Shown: in pieces, positions 6,401 to 7,064 of the stretch
How the letters are laid out: every line of letters begins with the position of its first letter
Position numbering within the stretch: the stretch's first letter is position 1
Program-made: the position numbers and the translations under genes
The notes under the pieces: model-generated
What the model was told of the DNA's origin: nothing
The model's input: the letters and a program-made list of their open reading frames with translations, nothing else
Database searches by the model: none
Source: Candidatus Eiseniibacteriota bacterium
GTDB taxonomy: Bacteria > Eisenbacteria > RBG-16-71-46 > JABDJR01
Length of the DNA: 7,064 bases
Direction of reading: 5' to 3'
NCBI GenBank assembly: GCA_013003415.1
Contig: JABDJR010000617.1
Coordinates: forward strand, 1 to 7,064

Positions 6401-7064
6401 ATGGCTTTGAGACTCAAGCCATTCTTTGTGGGGTGGTTTCTTCTGCTGGTCTGCGGAACCGTTTCTTTGGCGAGTGCGCAAACGCCGGTGGCGGAGGGCC
6501 CCGTAGTTTCGCGCGTGGACACCCTATCCATTTTTCCCGGCGAGAACGTGAAGTGCCTCCAGCGTTCGCGCGTTTTCCCTTCTTCCCTCCGCGTTCAAGA
6601 AGCCGACAGCCTGCTCGTTAACGGACAAGACTTCCTTCTCGATTCAAACGCCGGTTGTCTCACCCTCATTCGGGTCACGGCGCTGCCTCGTGAACTTGTG
6701 GTGTCCTACCAGGCTCTGAGAATCGATCTTGAACCCCGCTATCGGCTTTTGGAGAATCCCCATCGAAGGCAAACGGGAGTCTCGGTGGAAACCCCCGAAG
6801 CTGAAACCGATCTTGGCTTCACGTCCTCTTCCGATGTGTCGGGGCTTGAGATTAGTGGGAGCAAGACGTTTGGAATTGAACTTGGAAACAGGCAAGATCT
6901 AAAGCTTCGACAGAGTTTGGACCTTCGCTTGTTCGGAAATTTAAACCCCGACACAAAACTGCTGGCGATTCTTTCGGATCAGGACCTGCCCTTTCAGCCC
7001 GAAGGAAACACCACCGAACTGGCCGAACTCGACAAGGTTTTGCTAGAGCTGCAAACCCCCAAGG
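6401..7064 (+). CDS. SprA-like surface/translocon protein, 5' part
   Basis: The frame is open from ATG 6401 to the right edge (221 full codons). Residues 1-26 form a signal peptide (MALRLK, hydrophobic core, cleavage at ASA/Q). Residues about 37-105 form a small beta domain: SRVFPSSLRVQEADSL, then VNGQDFLLDSNAGCLTLI, a layout common in large outer-surface proteins of FCB bacteria. From 152 the sequence reads SGSKTFGIELGNRQDLKLRQ, then SLDLRLFGNLNPDTKLLAI, and at 191-212 LSDQDLPFQPEGNTTELAEL plus DK. This strand pattern with the LPxQPEGNT-xxLxExDK signature is the hallmark of SprA (T9SS translocon, Bacteroidota) and its relatives in neighbouring phyla. SprA proper exceeds 2000 residues; how far this one runs is not visible. 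In-frame TTG 6365 or 6371 could be the true start. It shares a frame with the preceding gene and is separated from it by that gene's TAG at 6362-6364. Confidence 0.75.
   Translation, partial: MALRLKPFFVGWFLLLVCGTVSLASAQTPVAEGPVVSRVDTLSIFPGENVKCLQRSRVFPSSLRVQEADSLLVNGQDFLLDSNAGCLTLIRVTALPRELVVSYQALRIDLEPRYRLLENPHRRQTGVSVETPEAETDLGFTSSSDVSGLEISGSKTFGIELGNRQDLKLRQSLDLRLFGNLNPDTKLLAILSDQDLPFQPEGNTTELAELDKVLLELQTPK

Noticed and set aside
6322..6621. Open frame of 99 codons on the + strand across the propeller/SprA-like junction
   Set aside because: It is Pro/Arg-rich with no signal or domain and overlaps two frames with clear protein features; the frame from 6401 with a signal peptide and the SprA signature is the real one.

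Overview
The window looks like a piece of a chromosome from a diderm bacterium of the FCB superphylum (Bacteroidota, Fibrobacterota, Gemmatimonadota and related candidate phyla). I infer this from a PorV/PorQ-type outer-membrane barrel, a secreted M6-like metalloprotease ending in a type IX secretion (T9SS) type A sorting domain, and the start of a SprA-like surface protein, all on one strand. Base composition is moderately GC-rich by eye. I cannot name a phylum or species.

Layout, all on the + strand: (1) 1-493, the 3' part of a PorV/PorQ-family barrel gene cut by the left edge; (2) an 86-base gap with no clear terminator; (3) 580-3789, a 1069-residue exported M6-like metalloprotease with FG-GAP-like calcium-loop repeats and a T9SS sorting domain; (4) 3829-4584 and 4597-5460, two adjacent exported hairpin membrane proteins that are diverged copies of each other (DUF5683-like); (5) 5438-6364, a probable lipoprotein with an NHL-type beta-propeller, starting at TTG inside the end of the preceding gene; (6) 6401-7064, the first 221 codons of a SprA-like protein cut by the right edge. 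Downstream of position 580 the genes are 12-39 bases apart or overlap, which suggests one transcription unit.

Reading the genes together (inference): PorV and SprA are known partners in the T9SS outer-membrane translocon of Bacteroidota, and sorting-domain proteins are its cargo. The window would then place a PorV-like shuttle, a cargo protease and a SprA-like protein side by side, with three envelope proteins of unknown role between them. No RNA genes, mobile elements, CRISPR arrays or obvious terminators were seen.
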